DNA of 64,000 bases. Source: Glebionis coronaria (lineage: Eukaryota > Streptophyta > Magnoliopsida > Asterales > Asteraceae). Both the position numbers and the translations under genes were made by a program. The notes under the pieces were generated by a model. It saw only the letters and a program-made list of their open reading frames with translations. It was not told the DNA's origin and searched no databases. Of the stretch, positions 33,036 to 43,878 are shown one piece after another (positions within the stretch are counted from its first letter, which is position 1; each line of letters opens with the position of its first letter). The stretch lies in NCBI GenBank assembly GCA_025667525.1, contig CM046877.1:297906364-297970363 (forward strand), in the 5' to 3' direction.

Positions 33036-34667
33036 GGAAAAGAGTCATTGATCTCTTGGTTCGGATGATCCCCTTGATAAGGATCCTCAAGTCTACTTAG
33101 ATGATCCGCGGCTAGGTTTTCAGCTCCCTTTTTGTCACGAATTTCAATGTTAAATTCTTGAAGGAGCAAAACCCAACGAAGAAGTCTTGGCTTAGAATCT
33201 TGCTTAGTCAACCAGTACTTCAACGCGGAATGATCAGTATACACGATGGTGGTAGAAAGGACAAGATAGGGGCAGAACTTCTCAAAAGCATACACTACAA
33301 CTAAAATCTCTTTTTCGGTAGTGGTATAATGCAATTGAGCCCCCGTCATTGTCTTGCTAGCATAATGGATTGGTTGGAAGTGTTTGTTCACTCTCTGGCC
33401 CAAAACCGCTCCAATAGCAAAATCGCTAGCATCACACATCAATTCAAAAGGTAGCTCCCAATTAGGGGTAACCAAGACCGGTTCCTTAGTTAGCTTGTCC
33501 TTAAGGAGATTGAAGGATTCAAGACACTGTTTAGAAAAGATAAAAGGAGTATCTTTTCCAAGAGGTGGGTCATCGGGCGAGCGATTTTAGAGAAATCTTG
33601 AATGAATCGACGATAGAAGCCCGCATGACCAAGGAAACTTCTCACACCCTTCACGGTTGAAGGTGGAGGTAATTTAGCAATAACATCGACTTTAGCACGG
33701 TCGACTTCAAGACCGGCTTTGGAGATTTTATGTCCAAGAACAATGCCTTCTTTTACCATGAAATGGCATTTTTCCCAATTAAGAACGAGACGAGTGTCTC
33801 CACACCGTTTTAGCATGCGTTCTAAATTGGCAAGGCAATGAGAGAAAGAATCACCATAAACCGAGAAATCATCCATGAAAAATTCCATAGTTTCTTCAAC
33901 CATGTCATGGAAGATAGCCATCATACACCTTTGGAATGTCCCAGGAGCATTGCATAAGCCGAAAGGCATTCGTTTGTAAGCAAATGTTCCATAAGGACAA
34001 GTGAATGTGGTTTTCTCTTGGTATTTAGGATCGATGGGAATTTGAAAATACCCGGAGAAACCGTCTAAGAAGCATTAATAGTCATTACCCGCTAGACGTT
34101 CAAGCATTTGGTCCATAAAAGGAAGGGGAAAATGATCCTTTCTCGTAGCAACATTGAGTTTTCGATAGTCTATACAAACTCTCCGCCCTGTAACGAGACG
34201 AGTAGGAATCAACTCGTTGTTTGCATTGGGCACAACGGTGATTCCGCCTTTCTTAGGCACACAATGGACCAGACTAACCCATGGTGAATCCGAGATAGGG
34301 TAGATCATTCCCGTATCAAGAAGTTTGATAACCTCTTTTTTGATAACGTCATGGATCTTAGGATTCACCCTTCTTTGGCTTTAAATAGTGGGCTTAAAGT
34401 CGTACTCCATGAGAATTTTATGTGTGCAAAAGTGAGGATCAATTCCACGAATATCAGAGATTTTCCAAGCAATCGCTTTCTTGTGATTCTTTAGCACGAC
34501 GATAAGTCGAGATTTTTCTTCCTCTTTCAGGTCCTTTGCGATGATGACGGGTGACTTATTGTTGTCTTCAAGGAAAACGTACTCGAGATGAGACTGTAGG
34601 TCCTTAAGCTCTAAATCCGGAGGATTTTCGATGTAAGGCGTAGTGAAATTTGGTTCATCGATAGAGA
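33036..34667 (-). pseudogene. RT and RNase H of At2, broken, with the end of the protease linker
   Basis: RNase H is intact in 33036-33475. A deletion near 33558 shifts the frame into the RT thumb; FMDD is kept in 33490-33969. Stops lie at about 34075 (after LAGNDY) and 34381 (after KPTI). The upstream part, [18 protein letters not shown], is the acidic linker before RT and shows the junction that At1 has lost by a 4-bp deletion. The first 15-20 codons of the 34381-34719 frame come from the adjoining LTR fragment, not from the element. Confidence 0.85.
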
Positions 34668-36262
34668 TATCCCCCTTTATCAAACTTTTTTCACTCAAAT
34701 CTGATTTTAAACCCTTCAATCAACAAGATCTAGGTGACAATAGGTCTAATATATCCTATGAGACAGATTAGAACCAAATAAACAGCAATCAAAACATCAA
34801 ATCCACAAATCACATATTCATCAAATATTTTACAAAATATTAAAAAGGGATTTAGAGAACAAACCTCCAAGACTTACAATCCAAGCCTTGGATTGTTTGA
34901 GCTTAGGTGCTAGCTAAACAAGCACCAGCTTCCACTTTTTTACCTGCAAAATCACAAGAACAGAAACAAGCAAAATATCCAATGATTTTTTTTACTTTTT
35001 CACAAACACTTCACAAATCCTTTTGAAAACTTCTCCAAAACGGATTTATGAACAGATAAACAATGGAACTCAGACTTGCTATGCTTAATACCAACTTTTA
35101 ACAATTAAAAAGGAATAATATTTTTTAAAAATACCAACTTTTATTTGACTAAAAAGGGATTACAAAAGAGTAATAGCAAGCCTAGAATAAGGGGTTCTCC
35201 ACATACTGGACCTCCTTTTATAGGCAAATGCTTACAACCACTATTCATAAACCCTAATGAACTGAATTCCCTAAACTAGCCTTGCAGAATCTTCTAGGCT
35301 TGTTGCCAGCTTGCTTTGATGAATCAGGGACGTTCATTGAGTGCTTAGTGACCAAGGAATAACTCTAGACTATTGATTTTGCCATGTCATAATTCTCTGC
35401 CATGTGTCGTCATGTGAGAGGTACTTGTGGGGTCTTTCTGGTAGTGGAAGTTAAGGTATTTGTTGTGGGATATGATTGAAGTGAGGTGAATCACACGTGA
35501 TATGATTCAATTTACTTTTCCCCTTTTTTTTCCTCATTTTTAAACCTGGGTAAAAGGGTGTTCTTGGGTGGTAAAAATTGCTACAGTAAGTGTTTCCCGC
35601 ATATTTAGGGATTTAAACTTTGGGCTTTGGCAGTTTTGGTCCTTGGTTTTTGAAAAAGAGTGAATAGCAAGTTATTTCAGCCTTTAAAACGTATTCCTTT
35701 GTTAAATAAGTTTCCAAATTCACACATTGGCCACCTAAACTTTATGATAAGGGTTTCAAGGGTTGTTTTTGCCAATTTTGAATATTTGAAGGACTGATCT
35801 TGGACATTCTTAATCTTCAAAGGTCTTCATTGTATCTTTGAATTTATGAGGGACCATTATTGACAATTTAGAATTGACGAGGGACTAAACTTGCCAATTC
35901 TTCAAAGTTAAAGGACCATTTTGTAATTTTGACAAACTTAAGGGACCAAACTTGTAATTATGAATATACAAGGTTTTAAGTGTCATTTCTTCATAAATTG
36001 AGGATCAATCTTGCACATCTTTAAGTCTTCAAGGGTATCTTCGATAATTCTATTAATAGGGCCCGGTTCTTTGTACGGCTTCGTTTCTCATGTCCGTTTT
36101 TCCTTGTTTCTTGTTTCTTGTGATCTTTTGTATTTTTCACGATATCCATACCTAAAACACAAAACTAAACAAATACAAGCATATATATGGTATATTGATG
36201 ACATTTTATGCATTTAAAGCCCGAAAAGAACGATGAGATCATGTATAAAAGCCATCTCATCA
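34668..36262 (-). repeat. Reversed, truncated NA1-type LTR
   Basis: On the minus strand it starts TGATGAGATGGCTTTTATAC at 36262 and follows the NA1 LTR block by block for 1.6 kb: ATGCATAAAAT, ACGAAGCCG then GGGCCC, TATA region, exon-like module at about 34880-34945. It then breaks off near 34668 without the second half. The right edge abuts Tek2 LTR sequence, the left edge At2 coding sequence. The exact left junction is uncertain by about 50 bp. Divergence is much higher than between the two NA1 LTRs. Confidence 0.75.
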
Positions 36263-36842
36263 GAGGTCACCCCTCTAAGTTTTCATGCACGTTGTTGACC
36301 TCATGACCTATATTGGCTTTTGGTACATTAACTAATACATATTTTCATAAGTAGCATAAGCTATGTTTTCAGAATTAAAACCAGTTAACATGACAGACAA
36401 CTAGGTTTTCTAGGACTTATTCATTTCTGCTGCTATTCATGCTTTATACTTTTTATATGCTTCCATATTCTATGTCTTCCATGCTTTATTGTATATCCGT
36501 GCACTGAGCGTTATGCTCAGCCGTCTACTTTTCCATGTTCTCAAACGGCAGGTACCCAAGGACGCAAGTAGGAACTCCAAAGTATGTGCATTCAGATTGG
36601 AAGGTATCCGACCTCTTTTACCTTATGCATGTATTCCTACTTTTATCATACTTTACTTCATTTGGACATTGTTTAGTCCTTCCATTTGCAGTACTTGATA
36701 TTGCTTGTGTGCGAGTTACTAGACTACCGATGTTTGATTCCGGTATTTCTATTTATGGTCATAAATGTTTAGACATTTACCTTGCATGCTTTGGTGACAC
36801 GGTAGTACTATAGCATTCTATCCTATTAAATGGGGTGTTACA
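36263..36842 (+). repeat. 5' LTR of Tek2, right-hand part only
   Basis: Begins inside the LTR at GAGGTCACCCCTC (compare 10640 in Tek1) and ends AAATGGGGTGTTACA before the primer site. Confidence 0.85.
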
Positions 36843-36846
36843 ATTA

Positions 36847-36860
36847 TGGTATCATAGCTA
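36847..36860 (+). promoter_or_regulatory. Primer-binding site of Tek2, degenerate
   Basis: TGGTATCATAGCTA; two mismatches against the Tek1 site TGGTATCAGAGCCA. Confidence 0.8.
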
Positions 36861-37290
36861 AGGTTTCGACCTGTAGCTCTATAAAACATGACATGTGACT
36901 TACGGGTAGTCATCGGTGTCTTCCTAGAACTGATAGTTGGTTTTCATGCATTCATTCATTTTCATTTTATTTCATGCATTCATATCATTGTAGCAGGTTT
37001 ATGACTAAGTAATGGTTGGTACAGGACTGGCCCTATTTAGTCACATGTGCTTTTATTGAAACTTTTAACTTTGGGACCGACCCGTAGGCGTCCCCTTGCT
37101 ATGTCTTTTGTTTTGAGTGAACTGACCATAGGCGTTCACTCTCGTGCATATAAAAGTTTTTATAAACTGCATCATGCATTTTACATTGTTTCATGCATTA
37201 TAAATTGCTTCATTGATTTATACATTGTTCATGCATTTTATCTCATTTCAGATTTATGATTTATGTTGCATTTTGTCTTTAAACTATGAG
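36861..37290 (+). other. 5' leader of Tek2, no gene
   Basis: 430 bases, collinear with the Tek1 leader, with a run of CATGCATT-type repeats near 37160-37240. No coding region. Confidence 0.65.
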
Positions 37291-38018
37291 ATGGTGAACT
37301 CACGCAATACTCCAGATTTGACAGCAGCTCTACAAGCCCTCCTTCCCCAACTTCGTAATGAAATCAGAGACGAAGTTCATGCGGAATTCCAGGCTCATGG
37401 CAACCAGAACAACATCAACAATCCTCCAGCTCCTCCTCCACCTGTTACTCTTATGACTTGGTTGGAGAGGTTCAACAAACAACGACCCCGTTCGTTTGAG
37501 CAGACTGACAGCCCCAATGAGGATGAAGCTTGGATTTCTCACATCGAGAAGATTTTCGATGCAATGGGTTGTGATGGTGTTTTCAAGGCAAGACTGGCTT
37601 GCTATAAGTTTGAAGGCGATGTGTTGTAGTGGTGGAAATCGATCAAGCAGTCCAACGGTGGTGATAATTGGGTTGCACAGCTTACATGGGACCGGTTTAA
37701 GGAGCTCTTCCTTAATCAGTACTTCCCACATGCTGAGCAAGAGAAGCTTAAGAGGGACTACCACAACATTTGACAGGTTGCTGGTGAAAACAGCAACGAG
37801 TTCATGCAAATGTTTTTCCGCTTGGCAGGATTTATGGGTCCAGCCACAGGAATTGCTGTGGAGCAAGCTGAGAAGTTTCGTTGGGCACTTCGCACTTCGG
37901 TCGCCAACAACTTGGTATGTGCTACTTTCACTATAGTGGCACAGGTGGCTGAGGCAGCCCTTAAGCTCGAGATGCTTCAGGAACGAGAGGAGTTTGGTGA
38001 TGACAGAGCAGTGAAGAG
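37291..38018 (+). pseudogene. Gag exon 1 of Tek2
   Basis: 728 bp from the ATG of MVNSRNTPDLTAALQ, same length as in Tek1. Contains PPAPPPPVTLMTWLERF, the gag core (WISHIEKIFDAMGC) and NEFMQMFFRLAGF. In-frame TAG at 37627-37629 and TGA at 37771-37773 break it at codons that are open in Tek1, while the Tek1 stops are open here, so the two copies decayed independently. Confidence 0.83.
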
Positions 38019-38102
38019 GTATCTTCAATCACCAATTGTAAACAGTTCATTTCCATCAGTATTTTTCATTCATATAATCCTCTGGTCAACGATATATTCC
38101 AG
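38019..38102 (+). other. Intron-like segment 1 in Tek2 gag
   Basis: 84 bp, begins GTATCTTC and ends ATATATTCCAG. In this copy it is a multiple of three without a stop, so retention keeps the frame until intron 2. Confidence 0.7.
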
Positions 38103-38237
38103 GAAGAAGGCTGACAACCGTAAGCCTGTGGCCGCTCAGCAGCAAGCATCTAAGGGAAGCGGTCAGACTAACGACCGTTCTGGTTCTGAGATGCGTGGCG
38201 GTAACGATAGTTATCGTAACAACTCGAACAACAGCAG

Positions 38238-38314
38238 GTCCCTACATTAACCTTCTTTCATGTTAAACTATCTTATGTTATGGTATTCAGACACTCCAAC
38301 AATTAATAATTCAG
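38238..38314 (+). other. Intron-like segment 2 in Tek2 gag
   Basis: 77 bp, begins GTCCCTAC and ends AATAATTCAG; same length, position and phase as in Tek1. Confidence 0.7.
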
Positions 38315-38379
38315 GAACAATGGTAACAGCAGAGATCAGGACCGTAGGGGTTCACAGCCTAACCGTTCTACCTCATCTG

Positions 38380-38452
38380 GTAAATTTTACACCTCCTATG
38401 TAATCATGTTTATGTTCCACGATCATGTGTCATGCATGTAATCCTTAAAAAG
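38380..38452 (+). other. Intron-like segment 3 in Tek2 gag
   Basis: 73 bp, begins GTAAATTTTAC and ends CCTTAAAAAG; same position and phase as in Tek1. Confidence 0.68.
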
Positions 38453-38904
38453 GCTCTCAGCTAACTAGGATGCCTGGTGGAGGATTCACGCATCCTTTCT
38501 GTCCTACTTGTTCGTGCAGACACTCGGGTATTTGTCGCCGAGGTACTGGTGGATGTTTCAAGTATGGCCAACAAGGCCATCAACAGAAGGACTGTCGCCA
38601 AGGTGAGATAGAAGGCACCTCTGGACATGCCGACATCAAGCCACCTCTTACTTCTGGTCGCGTGTTCACTACTACTAGAGACCGGGCGAATAAGACTTCA
38701 GGTACCATCACCGGAAATCTCTTTATGAATGGTTTGGCAACATGTGTTCTGTTTGATACTGGAGCGACACATTTAGTCGTATCCACTACTTTTGCTATAC
38801 GTGTTAGGATTTCCCCGATGCCATTAGATAATGCCTTATGCATTTCCACGCCACTTAGGGACTTTGTAAGAAGCACTCAGGTGTACAGAGATCTTCCCCT
38901 ATAA

Positions 38905-39345
38905 TTTGATGATATGATTCGTAGAGTTGACACACTTCCTTTGGACATGTGCGATTTTGACTTGATTTTGGGCATGGACTGGTTATCCAAACACCAGGCT
39001 ACGATTGACTGCCACACATATCGGGTTATCTTCGGTGATGTTAAATCTCCAGAGTACATACCCCATGGTTTTCTACCAGGGAGGTCAATTATTTCATCCA
39101 TGGAGGCGTGTGCATTGCTATCACACGGCTGTCAGGGCTTCATAGCCAATATTCATGAAATTACTGTCGAGTCTCCATCGATTCAAGATCAGCCTATCGT
39201 GTCAGAGTTTCCTGACGTATTTCCAGATGAACTTCCCGGCATAACACCTGTTCGTGAAGTCGAGTTTGGAATCGAGCTCATACCAGGTGCAGAGGCGATT
39301 TCCAAAGCTCCTATAGAGCTTAAGGAACTAAAAGATCAGCTGTAG
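38905..39345 (+). pseudogene. Protease C-terminus and RT linker of Tek2
   Basis: Protease C-terminal half (LPLDMCDFDLILGMDWLSKHQATIDC) and the linker EFPDVFPDELPG leading into RT. Compared with Tek1 it lacks about five codons after ISKAP, and it ends in a TAG (CAG in Tek1) at 39343-39345. Confidence 0.82.
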
Positions 39346-40923
39346 GAACTTCTGGAACGAGGTTTTATCTGTCCCAGTGCCTCGCCATGGGGTGCACTGG
39401 TACTGTTCATGAAGAAGAAAGACGACAGCATGCGTTTATGTATAGACTATCGTGAGATGAAAAAGATCACGATCAGGAATCGTTACCCTTTGCCGCATAT
39501 TGATGACATGTTCGATCAACTTCAGGGCGCCAAGCATTTCTCGAAGATCGATCTAAGGTCCGGATACCATCAGTTACGGGTTAAAGAGCAGGACATCTCC
39601 AAGACTACTTTCTGTACATGGTATGGGCACTACGAGTTCGTAGTCATGCCATTCGGACTCACTAATGCTCCAGCTGTCTTCATGGATCTGATGAACCGTA
39701 TCTTCCATGAGTTTCTGGACAATTTCTTCATCGTGTTCATTGATGAAATCTTGATATTCTTCAAATCCAAGGAAGAACATGAGGAACACCTACGTACAGT
39801 CTTACAGATTCTTCGTCAGATGAAGTTGTACGCCAAGTTCTCTAAGTGTGAGTTCTGGTTAAACAAGGTGGCATTTCTGGGCCATATTGTATCCACAGAG
39901 GGGATCACCATGGATCTTGCAAAGGTTGAAGCTATCACTAAATGGCCGAGACCTACATCTACAACTGAAGTTAGAAGTTTTTTGGGTTTAGCTGGCTACT
40001 ACCGCAGGTTTGTAGAGAACTTTTCACGGTTAGCCTTACCTTTGACTAAGCTAATGAGGAAAGGAGAGAAATTCGGCTGGACGGAAGAGCGAGAGAAGAG
40101 CTTTGAAGATCTGAAGCAGAAGTTAGTGACTGCACCTATTCTTACTCTCCCATCTGGCTCAGGTGGATTTCAGATTTATAGTGACGCTTCAGGAAAGGGT
40201 TTAGGCTGCGTTCTCATGCAACATGGGAAAGTTATTGCATACGCATCACGAGAACTGAAACCTTATGAAGAAAACTATCGTACTCATGATTTAGAGCTTG
40301 CAGCAGTTGTTTTCTCGTTGAAGATCTGGAGACATTATTTGTATGGTGAATCATGTGACATATTCACCGACCACAAGAGTCTCAAGTACATCTTCACCAA
40401 GAAGGAATTAAACATGAGACAGAGGAGATGGTTAGAGCTATTGAAGGACTACGACACAAACATTCAGTACCATCCTGGTAAGGCGAATGTGGTGGCAGAT
40501 GCTCTAAGCAGAAGGTCGGGTATGATTGTTGGCATTTGGATTGCAAAGGAGATCATTCGTGACTTAGAGATGACTGATATTGAGTTTTATGTACGAGGAC
40601 AGCACGGTTACTGGGCGAATCTTAGAGTGGAATCAGACTTACATTCTAGGATGAAGGAAGCTCAGAAGGACGATGGTGAGATTTGGGCTATCATTCATAA
40701 CCTTGATCAGCAAACGGAGTTTCGTGTTGACGATGACGGTATCTTATGGCAGGGCACTAGACTAGTGGTTCCTGATGACTCTACACTCAGGGAAGTTGTG
40801 CTGACTGAAGCTCACAGTTCTCCATTTACCATACATCCTGGTTCTACCAAGATGTACCATGACATCAAGCAACACTTTTGGTGGAGTGGTATGAAGCAGG
40901 ATGTTGCCACCTTCGTTTCTTAA
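39346..40923 (+). pseudogene. RT and RNase H of Tek2
   Basis: Nearly all open in one frame (39409-40923). RT motifs [22 protein letters not shown] and [10 protein letters not shown] are present, but the catalytic box reads FIDE instead of FIDD (residues 110-113 of the open part), which removes one of the two metal-binding Asp. RNase H has [18 protein letters not shown] and FTDHKSLKY, then [15 protein letters not shown]. The integrase zinc domain begins before the TAA at 40921-40923. Confidence 0.9.
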
Positions 40924-42060
40924 TGTATGATCTGCCAACAGGTGAAGATCGAACACCAGCGAGCTAGTGGTTTACTACAGCCATTAGGTATTCCAGCATG
41001 GAAGCGGGACAAAATCTTCATAGATTTTGTTACTGGTCTTCTGGTTACTCAGAAGAAGAACGACGCTATCTGGGTTATTGTGGATAGGTTGACTAAATCT
41101 GCTCATTTTCTGCCTATTCGTAAGGAACATCCGGTCAACAAATTAGCAGAATTTTTCCAGAAGGAGATCATCAGAGTACATGGTACTCCGTCAGAAATCA
41201 TCTCTGACAGAGATCTCCGTTTCACATCACGTTCCTGGCAGAGTCTGCAGAAAGCTTGGGGCACCAGAGTTAAGCTTAGTACTGCCTTTCATCCTCAGAC
41301 CGACGGACAGTCGGAACATACTATTTAGACATTGGAGGACATGCTGCGATCATGTGCTCTAGAGTGGTCAGGAAGCTGGGATGATTATATATTCCTAGTA
41401 GAATTCGCATACAACAACAGCTGGCACGCTAGCATCAAGTGTGCTCCCTTTGAGATGTTGTATGGAAGAAAGTGTCGCGCCCCAATCTGCTGGGATCAGG
41501 TGGGTGAACGACTGCTCGAGGGTACAGAGATGATTGAAGTGACCAATGAGAAGGTCGTTGTCGCCAAGGCGAAGATTCAGGAAGCTCGTGCTCATCAGAA
41601 GAGCTATGTTGATAAACATTGTAGAGATGTGTCTTTCAACGTAGGTGATCACGTTTTCCTCAAGGTATCACCTGCACGAGGAGTTAAACGTTTTGGAATC
41701 AGAGGGAAGCTCAGTCCTCGCTTCATCGGACCGTTCAACATCATAGAACGTGTTTGTGAAGTGTCATACTGTTTAGCGTTACCGCCTCAGCTATCACACA
41801 TTCACAACGTGTTCCATGTGTCCTTGCTCAGAGGATACAACTATCATCCAGTTCATGTTGTCCAGTATCCACTAGATCAGATTCGAGAGGATCTTTCTTA
41901 TGTCGAAGAACCCGAGAGAGTTCTTGAGCGACAAGATCGTGTCATGCGGAGGAAGACGATCCATTTCGTCAAAATCCTCTGGAGGGATCATCCTGAGCGG
42001 GAAGCCACTTGGGAGATGGAGGAGTCTATACGGACTTCTTACCCTCATTTCCAATTCTGA
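40760..42060 (+). pseudogene. Integrase with chromodomain of Tek2
   Basis: The HHCC zinc domain ([12 protein letters not shown] ... CMICQQ) spans the TAA at 40921-40923. The catalytic triad is Asp in FIDFVTGL, Asp in IISDRD and Glu in TDGQSEHTI. A TAG at 41326-41328 follows. Open again to 42060: the GPF-type motif (SPRFIGPFNI) and a C-terminal chromodomain (YVEEPERVLERQDRVMRRK, ILWRDHPEREATWE). Chromodomains in this clade are thought to steer insertion toward particular chromatin. Confidence 0.9.
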
Positions 42061-42118
42061 TTCGGGTATGTTTTCTTTCAGTTTACGTTTCTCCAATTCG
42101 AGGACGAATTGTTCTTTT

Positions 42119-42130
42119 AGAGGGGAAGAG
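42119..42130 (+). promoter_or_regulatory. Polypurine tract of Tek2
   Basis: AGAGGGGAAGAG, one base before TGTAAAGCATT, the start of the 3' LTR. Confidence 0.85.
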
Positions 42131-42131
42131 T

Positions 42132-42711
42132 TGTAAAGCATTAAAATGCCATGAACAGTACACATGAACAGTACACACATGAAAATACGGTAAAATTAAA
42201 ACTTTCCATTTATGATATAATTCACATGTCACGGTATTAAATAGAATGTAGTTATGTAAATATTATAAATGTGTTAAGTACACGACGTATAAAAATCACG
42301 ACATTAAAACATAAACGATCACGTAATTATTTGAACACGGAAAAGCTACGGGTTTCCCTGTGGACACCTTATAGGCCGCGGCTAGACAAGGAACAAAGGA
42401 GAAAATGCGCTTTGGCCCATGACCCAACCAAATACATGTTAAGTAAAACTCCAGGGAAACACATCATAATTTTAGGTTTAACAAAAAGCTCTCTTGCCTC
42501 CTTTTGTGTCTATTGCCGCCGGCCACCATAAACCACAAGAACAAACCGGATGATTTTCTTGGTTGATTAATCGTGTGTACGTGATCGTGTTCTTAACCTT
42601 TTCCTCTTCACGTGTTCGGTAAATCAATCACCCTTTTATTTTATTTAATTCTTATGGAATTCATGTCTTATTTAATTAATCATAAAAAATAAGTAATAAG
42701 AACACATGGGG
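42132..42711 (+). repeat. 3' LTR of Tek2, left part only
   Basis: Begins TGTAAAGCATT and resembles the start of the solo LTR (reverse complement of 61400-61994). It breaks off at about 42711, where At2-type LTR sequence starts. The junction is uncertain by some 30 bp. Confidence 0.75.
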
Positions 42712-43811
42712 TAAATTTCATTAACATAAGTCAGAATAAAAGGGTCTTGTAATAAGTCGGAATAAAAACAAAACTGTAAGTCGGAATAAAAAAGTCAGGA
42801 TAAAAGAGTTTTGTAACCCGGATTAAATTAAAAATAAGCAAAAACCAAAAATAAGCTAAATTCTAATAAGCACTTGACCAAAAACTTAACCAAAATAATT
42901 TTAAGAAAAAGCTAATAAGCCACAATTTAAAAACTTTAAAAACTCTAAATAATCTAAATATTAAAAATCAACTTTTAATAAAAATTAACTATTAAAGACA
43001 CTTAATTAAAAATAAGAAAATCAAATAATAAGCACTAAACACAATAAGCTATAAAGATCAAACACATCAAAATCAATAAGCGCAATCAAACAAACACATC
43101 AATTAAAACAAGAACATGATTAAATAACTACATGATTATGAAAATCAAACAAGATTAAAATAAGAAAGAAATAATGAAAATGATTATGAAAAAGCTTGAA
43201 TTAAGATGAAGATTAAAGATCCAATACAAGATTAAAATTTAAATACTTGGAAACATTAAACAAAAGCTAGAGAGAGAAAGTACAATTACACTACTCCTAC
43301 TCCTAAAGCATAAAAATAATTCTATCTAATACTATCTAACTAACACCCTCCTAATGAAATATTAGGAGGGTATTTATAGGAGGAGGAGATGTGTTGATGC
43401 TTTCTTCTTTCTTCTCGTCTTTTCGTCTTTTAATTTCGTCGTCTTTCACAACGTTGTCTCGGGATTTGTCGATATGAAATGAACTCGTCTTCTAATTTTC
43501 TTCTTTTATTAGATTGAGTTCTTTGACTTCATTAAACTTCCGTCTTTAGACTTTTTCTTCGATAAATCTTCAGAATAGGCCTTGGACTTCCGTTCTTTTT
43601 GCACTCTTGATCTTTCGACTTCGTCTTTTGTCTTTTTCTTCGATAAAAGCCCGTGAAAGCCCGTGTTTTCTTCCCTTTTCACATTTTGGTCCTAAATCAC
43701 AACAAAAACACAAACCACGCATAATTCCAACTTTTACGACATTAAATATACGTTTTAGCTTGGTTATTATTATAATTAAGTGGTAAAAGGATGGGTGTTT
43801 TCACACCTATA
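42712..43811 (-). repeat. Truncated At2-type LTR
   Basis: About 1.1 kb matching 28640-29677: AAAAACTTAACCAAAA block, CTCCTAATGAAATATTAGGAGG, TATA (43371-43379, minus strand), TTCTTCGATAAATCTTCAGAATAGG, and the end GTGTTTTCACACCTAT. The inner 650 bp (U5 end) is missing. It holds at least three ATTCCG-type motifs (42729-42825, sense TTTTATTCCGACTT). It lies between Tek2 and NA2. Confidence 0.8.
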
Positions 43812-43878
43812 TTGGGACTTCCCCACAAGGCACCTCGTTCTTGTTAACCGAGTCATGAGCTCGACTTGATCCCCGCAT

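Larger units (their letters stand above)
27925..34667 (-). mobile_element. Decayed Athila-like element At2, 5' part missing
   Basis: Minus strand: 3' LTR (27925-29677), 3' untranslated region, broken integrase, RNase H and RT, and the end of the protease linker. Its gag, protease core, primer site and 5' LTR are missing, replaced at about 34668 by a reversed NA1-type LTR fragment. It inserted into Tek1 integrase. About a dozen stops and shifts make it clearly dead. Confidence 0.85.
38103..38904 (+). pseudogene. Gag 3' part and protease of Tek2 (two further introns inside)
   Basis: Exon 2 is 38103-38237, exon 3 is 38315-38379 (65 bp, as in Tek1), exon 4 opens at 38453. The basic gag tail leads to a knuckle-like motif CFKYGQQGHQQKDC, where the second Cys is Tyr, then the protease with the normal motif FDTGATHL. 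A nonsense TAA at 38902-38904 follows LPL; the frame continues at once (38914 on). Role as in Tek1. Confidence 0.78.
36263..42711 (+). mobile_element. Tekay/Del-type chromovirus Tek2, LTRs truncated
   Basis: Plus strand: last 580 bp of the 5' LTR, primer site, gag with three intron-like blocks, protease, RT, RNase H, integrase with chromodomain, polypurine tract and the first part of the 3' LTR. Both outer LTR portions are lost, to an NA1-type LTR fragment on the left and an At2-type LTR fragment on the right. At least five in-frame stops and a RT active-site change make it inactive. Confidence 0.9.

Noticed and set aside
34381..34719. ORF starting MKGLKSDLSEKS as a new protein
   Set aside because: The first 15-20 codons come from the reversed LTR fragment; the rest is the At2 protease-RT linker and RT start.
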